Source: Acidobacteriota bacterium
Lineage (GTDB): Bacteria > Acidobacteriota > UBA6911 > RPQK01 > JADFOI01
Assembly (NCBI GenBank): GCA_029942065.1
Contig: JAPYTY010000020.1
Span: 1 to 15,144 of the forward strand
Direction: 5' to 3'
Length of the DNA stretch: 15,144 bases
Below, piece by piece: positions 12,508 through 15,144 of this stretch; positions within the stretch are counted from its first letter, which is position 1; each line of letters starts with the position of its first letter. The position numbers and the translations under genes were made by a program. The notes beneath the pieces are model-generated. The model saw nothing but the letters and a program-made list of their open reading frames with translations, was not told where the DNA came from and made no database searches.

Positions 12508-13292
12508 AACCTCAGACCGCCCAGACCTGCTCCACATGCCGGGGTTCAGGTTGGCTGGTTCACAGCCAGGACGGCATAGAATCAGTTGGCCCATGCCCTG
12601 ATTGTCGGTCCGAGGAGCGCCTGCGGCTACTCCTGAAAAAAGCTGCCATTCCCCCTCGCTACCTTGACCGGGGATTCAAGGAATATGACTTGCTCAGCAG
12701 ACAACAAGAAAAGGCTCACCTGCGGGCCAGTAAATACGTTGAGGATTTCCCGAATGTCCCTCGGGGTTTGCTGTTTCATGGACCGTGCGGGGTGGGAAAG
12801 ACCCATCTTTCGGTGGCCATTCTCAAGACCTTGATTCAGGAAAAAATGGTCGCCGGCACCTTTGTAGACGAGGCAGAGCTTCTGAGACGACTTCAGTACT
12901 CCTATGGTCCGGGCTCCCCTGAAACTGAAAGAGAGGTCATGATACCTCTATCCGAGATTGATCTGCTGGTATGGGATGATCTGGGGACCGGCCGCCCGAC
13001 CGAATGGGTACAGGAGACCATCCGGACCGTGATCAATCATCGTTACACCCATAAAAAGCTCACCATTCTCTCCACCAACTGGCCACTCCAGGCCAAGACC
13101 GGAAGCTCCACACGTTCAGAACAGATGAAAACCGCTATCAAAGACACGCTCGAGGAGCGAATCGGGAGACGGCTCTTCTCCCGGATCATGGAAATGTGCG
13201 AAGTTGTCCAGGTCGAGGGTCCTGACTATCGTACCGACATCGACAAAGCAAGCAGGGACTTCCGCCAGAAAAAGACTGAGTCCAACGACTGA
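12504..13292 (+). CDS. DnaC/IstB-like AAA+ ATPase with N-terminal zinc finger
   Basis: A 262-residue ATPase of the DnaC/DnaI helicase-loader type. Cys9, Cys12, Cys31 and Cys34 form an N-terminal zinc finger, as in DnaI-like loaders. Walker A is GPCGVGKTHL (93-102), Walker B is LLVWDDLG (Asp158-Asp159), sensor 1 is ILSTNWP (Asn192), and the arginine-finger segment is LEERIGRRLFSR (217-228). It probably loads the replicative helicase onto DNA. IstB transposase helpers share this fold, but no IstA or insertion-sequence ends are nearby, so a chromosomal loader is preferred. It is translationally coupled (ATGA) to the cobalamin adenosyltransferase, with which it has no obvious functional link. A 243-bp repeat-rich gap follows. 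Confidence 0.86.
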   Translation: MKPQTAQTCSTCRGSGWLVHSQDGIESVGPCPDCRSEERLRLLLKKAAIPPRYLDRGFKEYDLLSRQQEKAHLRASKYVEDFPNVPRGLLFHGPCGVGKTHLSVAILKTLIQEKMVAGTFVDEAELLRRLQYSYGPGSPETEREVMIPLSEIDLLVWDDLGTGRPTEWVQETIRTVINHRYTHKKLTILSTNWPLQAKTGSSTRSEQMKTAIKDTLEERIGRRLFSRIMEMCEVVQVEGPDYRTDIDKASRDFRQKKTESND

Positions 13293-13330
13293 GAACTCTA
13301 ATCGCAGTCACACTTTATCCGCAAGAGCTC

Positions 13331-13368
13331 TCCGGATTCGGCACCTGAGGTGCCTCCCACACTCCAGA
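13331..13368 (-). repeat. Dispersed element A palindrome, copy 3 (inverted)
   Basis: Read on minus this matches the palindromic end of element A: TCTGGA, GTGTGGGA, then GGCACC-TCA-GGTGCC, GAA, TCCGGA. The inner stem has an A-T pair where copies 1 and 2 have G-C, and it has shed one unpaired loop base, so pairing is preserved despite base change. Confidence 0.8.
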
Positions 13369-13422
13369 CGCTTCTTTCTGAATTCTGATTTCTTCTTCTC
13401 GGCGCCCTTTTAGCATCACAGT

Positions 13423-13532
13423 CCTTGCTGTGAGCGCACTCGGTGCGCCCCTACACTCAACCTTCCGACCTCGCTCCAAAGGAGCGACTAGAGCATTGTC
13501 TTCTCTGTGCCTCTGTGTCTCTGTGGTGAAGG
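13423..13532 (+). repeat. Dispersed element B, copy 2
   Basis: Hairpin GAGCGCAC-TCG-GTGCGCCC (13432-13450, one mismatch), CCCTACAC, hairpin CGCTCC-AAA-GGAGCG (13472-13486), three 8-nt units CTCTGTGC, CTCTGTGT, CTCTGTGG (13503-13526), then TGAAGG. It ends 3 nt from the MFS stop codon, as copy 1 ends 1 nt from the dinB stop codon. Confidence 0.8.
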
Positions 13533-13535
13533 CCC

Positions 13536-14915
13536 CTACTCCACCGCGTTTTGGCTCTCAAGGATTCCCTTCTTCTCATCAACAAAATGCAGGATACTCC
13601 AGCCCACAACGAAAAAGACGAGAATGGAAGCGACTCCATATCGAACAGAGCCCGTCATGTCGGTAATGAAGGCAAAAAGAGCAGGCCCGAAAATAGCAGC
13701 GAACTTCCCGCTGGTTGCGAAAAATCCGAAAAATTCGGCACTGTTCTCCCTGGGGGTAAACTGGGCAAGCAGCGCGCGGGAGGAGGCCTGGACACCTCCC
13801 AAAACGAGGCCGATGACCACTGCCAGAACCCAGAATTCCCAGCTCTCCTCGATCACCAGGACATAGAGAACCGCCGCCGTCCAAACCAACAAAGTGAGGT
13901 TGATGGCACTCTTGGTGGCCATCCGATCTCCCAGATGGCCCAGAGCCAGGGATCCTACGATTGCCACCAGGTGAGTGAGAATAAAACAGACGATCAGCTC
14001 ATCCTGAGGCATCCCAAGCACTTCGGCACCGAAAATGGCTGCCATCACGATCACCGTTTGTACCCCGTCGTTGTAGATCAAAAAGGCAATGAGAAACTTT
14101 CCCAGCTCCTGGAACTGATTTAATTTCCGAAAGGTGTGAAACAGACGCTTCAAACCAACTCTCAGGTAGTTGGTTCCAGGAGGAAACTCCTGAGCAGCGG
14201 AACGTTCCCGCAACCACAGAAAAGTCGGAATCGAAAACAGCCCCCACCACAGGGCCACCAAGAGCACGGTGGCACGCACGGGAAGATAATCAGAATCTGG
14301 AATGCCGAACCAGTCCGGCCATCTGATCATGGCCATCGCGAAGACCAGGCACAGGACGCCTCCCACATAACCCAACGCCCAGCCGAAGCCACTGACTCTC
14401 CCCATCTGTTCCCGGGTGGTGATCTCGGTAAGAAAGCTGTTGTAAAAGGCGAGGCTCCATTCCAGACAGGCACTGGACAGAAGGTAGAAAACAATAGCCA
14501 GCCAGATGTCGCCTGGACCTGCCAGAAACAAAAATCCGGTGGCCACTACACCTGCATAACAAAACAGGAACAGAAATCGTTTTCTGGAGCCTCTCAGATC
14601 GGCAATCGCTCCCAGAACAGGGGCACTCACCGCCACCAGCAACATGGAAACGGAGACCAGATATCCCCAGACCGAGGAACCAGGAATGCGCCCATCACCG
14701 AAAGGAATCCCCTCCTGACCCACCACCACCTGAACAAAATAGACGCTGAAAATGACGCCGGCCAGTGCCGTCGGAAAAGCGGAGTTGGCGAAGTCATAAA
14801 AAGCCCAGCCCCAGATTTCTCTGGTGTAGGGACCTATTGTGGACTCTGTCTGCGTGTGTGTGTTTTTGATCCCTGGCCTCTTACTTTCGGGGTGGCGTGG
14901 AGGGCCGCATTTCAA
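13536..14915 (-). CDS. MFS transporter, Atg22/UMF1-like
   Basis: A 459-residue integral membrane protein of the major facilitator superfamily with about 12 hydrophobic segments. The beginning EIWGWAFYDFANSAFPTALAGVIFSVYF is the hallmark of the UMF1/Atg22-like group. The loop GAIADLRGSRKRFL after the third segment and GHLGDRMATKSA are the paired MFS loop motifs. VLGGVQASSRALLAQFTPRENSAEFFGFFATSGKFAAIFGPALF is another strongly conserved group segment. Substrate unknown; Atg22 relatives have been linked to amino acid efflux, but that should not be transferred here. The only usable start in this frame is TTG 14915, which lies inside the end of the upstream short-chain dehydrogenase gene (35-bp overlap), so coupled translation is likely. 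A frame break upstream blocks any earlier start. Confidence 0.9.
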   Translation of the reverse strand: MKCGPPRHPESKRPGIKNTHTQTESTIGPYTREIWGWAFYDFANSAFPTALAGVIFSVYFVQVVVGQEGIPFGDGRIPGSSVWGYLVSVSMLLVAVSAPVLGAIADLRGSRKRFLFLFCYAGVVATGFLFLAGPGDIWLAIVFYLLSSACLEWSLAFYNSFLTEITTREQMGRVSGFGWALGYVGGVLCLVFAMAMIRWPDWFGIPDSDYLPVRATVLLVALWWGLFSIPTFLWLRERSAAQEFPPGTNYLRVGLKRLFHTFRKLNQFQELGKFLIAFLIYNDGVQTVIVMAAIFGAEVLGMPQDELIVCFILTHLVAIVGSLALGHLGDRMATKSAINLTLLVWTAAVLYVLVIEESWEFWVLAVVIGLVLGGVQASSRALLAQFTPRENSAEFFGFFATSGKFAAIFGPALFAFITDMTGSVRYGVASILVFFVVGWSILHFVDEKKGILESQNAVE

Positions 14916-15144
14916 TTCGGCTCGTTAAACAGCGCGAATGGTGCTTGAGAGTTTGAGTCACGACCTCCGCCACATCATCGGCGGAAATTTTCCAGGAGTC
15001 GGCCCCCTGGACGGGATCGCCGGCAAAATCGGTTTCGACGCTGCCAGGCATGACATAGGCCACCCGAATGTCATCGTATCGGACTTCCTGCATCAGGGCT
15101 TCGCTAAAGCCCACCAGAGCAAATTTGGATGCGTTGTAGGCGGC
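14881..15144 (-). CDS. Short-chain dehydrogenase/reductase, C-terminal fragment
   Basis: The last 87 residues of an SDR enzyme cut by the right edge of the window. The first visible residues AAYNASKFALVGFSEAL carry the catalytic YxxxK motif (Tyr3 and Lys7 of the fragment). RVAYVMPGSVETDF follows, the usual PG-motif segment after the active site. The C-terminus DDVAEVVTQTLKHHSRCLTSRIEMRPSTPPRK is typical of classical SDRs that use NAD(P)(H). Substrate cannot be told. The start and the Rossmann nucleotide motif lie outside the window. It overlaps the start of the MFS gene by 35 bp, so the two are probably one transcript. Confidence 0.9.
   Translation of the reverse strand, partial: AAYNASKFALVGFSEALMQEVRYDDIRVAYVMPGSVETDFAGDPVQGADSWKISADDVAEVVTQTLKHHSRCLTSRIEMRPSTPPRK

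Noticed and set aside
12504..13292. IstB protein of an IS21-type element
   Set aside because: There is no IstA and no terminal repeats. The N-terminal CxxC/CxxC zinc finger and coupling to a metabolic gene favour a chromosomal helicase loader.
14136..14948. Long open frame of 270 codons on + opposite the MFS gene
   Set aside because: The translation is Gln/Gly/His-rich and featureless, as expected from the complement of a membrane-protein gene. The minus frame has clear family motifs.

Overview
This looks like a chromosomal segment from a free-living, heterotrophic, probably aerobic bacterium of the Acidobacteriota type. That placement rests on recalled gene content and intergenic style, not on a marker gene, so confidence is low. 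Genes are dense and on both strands. Shine-Dalgarno signals are mostly weak, and the intergenic gaps are unusually rich in short structured repeats. I see no rRNA, tRNA, phage, transposase or CRISPR array.

Layout from left to right: (1) a 2-oxoacid dehydrogenase operon on +, with the 3' end of E1 alpha, then E1 beta and the lipoyl E2; (2) a 439-bp gap of dispersed repeats and one possible structured RNA; (3) dinB on -, divergent from an acyl-CoA dehydrogenase on +, followed on + by mutY and an exported esterase; (4) a leftward cluster running from high to low coordinates: an exported peroxiredoxin, a double zinc-ribbon protein, etfB, etfA and a zinc-binding MDR oxidoreductase; (5) on +, a PduO-type cobalamin adenosyltransferase overlapping a DnaC/IstB-like ATPase; (6) on -, the C-terminus of a short-chain dehydrogenase and an Atg22/UMF1-like MFS transporter.

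Functional theme (inference): the oxoacid dehydrogenase makes acyl-CoA, the acyl-CoA dehydrogenase oxidises it and passes electrons to ETF. AdoCbl from the adenosyltransferase would serve methylmalonyl-CoA mutase if branched-chain or odd-chain substrates are used. The peroxiredoxin and mutY add peroxide and oxidised-guanine defence.

Two things stand out. First, the peroxiredoxin is split by an in-frame UGA exactly where the peroxidatic cysteine belongs. A perfect hairpin with G and U in its loop lies at the spacing expected of a bacterial SECIS, so this is very probably a selenoprotein that ordinary gene calling would break in two. Second, nearly every gap of more than about 60 bp is filled with repeats. 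These include tandem 7-mers or 8-mers (often inverted at the two ends of one gap), REP-like palindromes with compensatory changes, and arrays of hairpins joined by a constant TTCTCY linker. They begin within 0-4 nt of stop or start codons. I cannot match the hairpin arrays to a named family.
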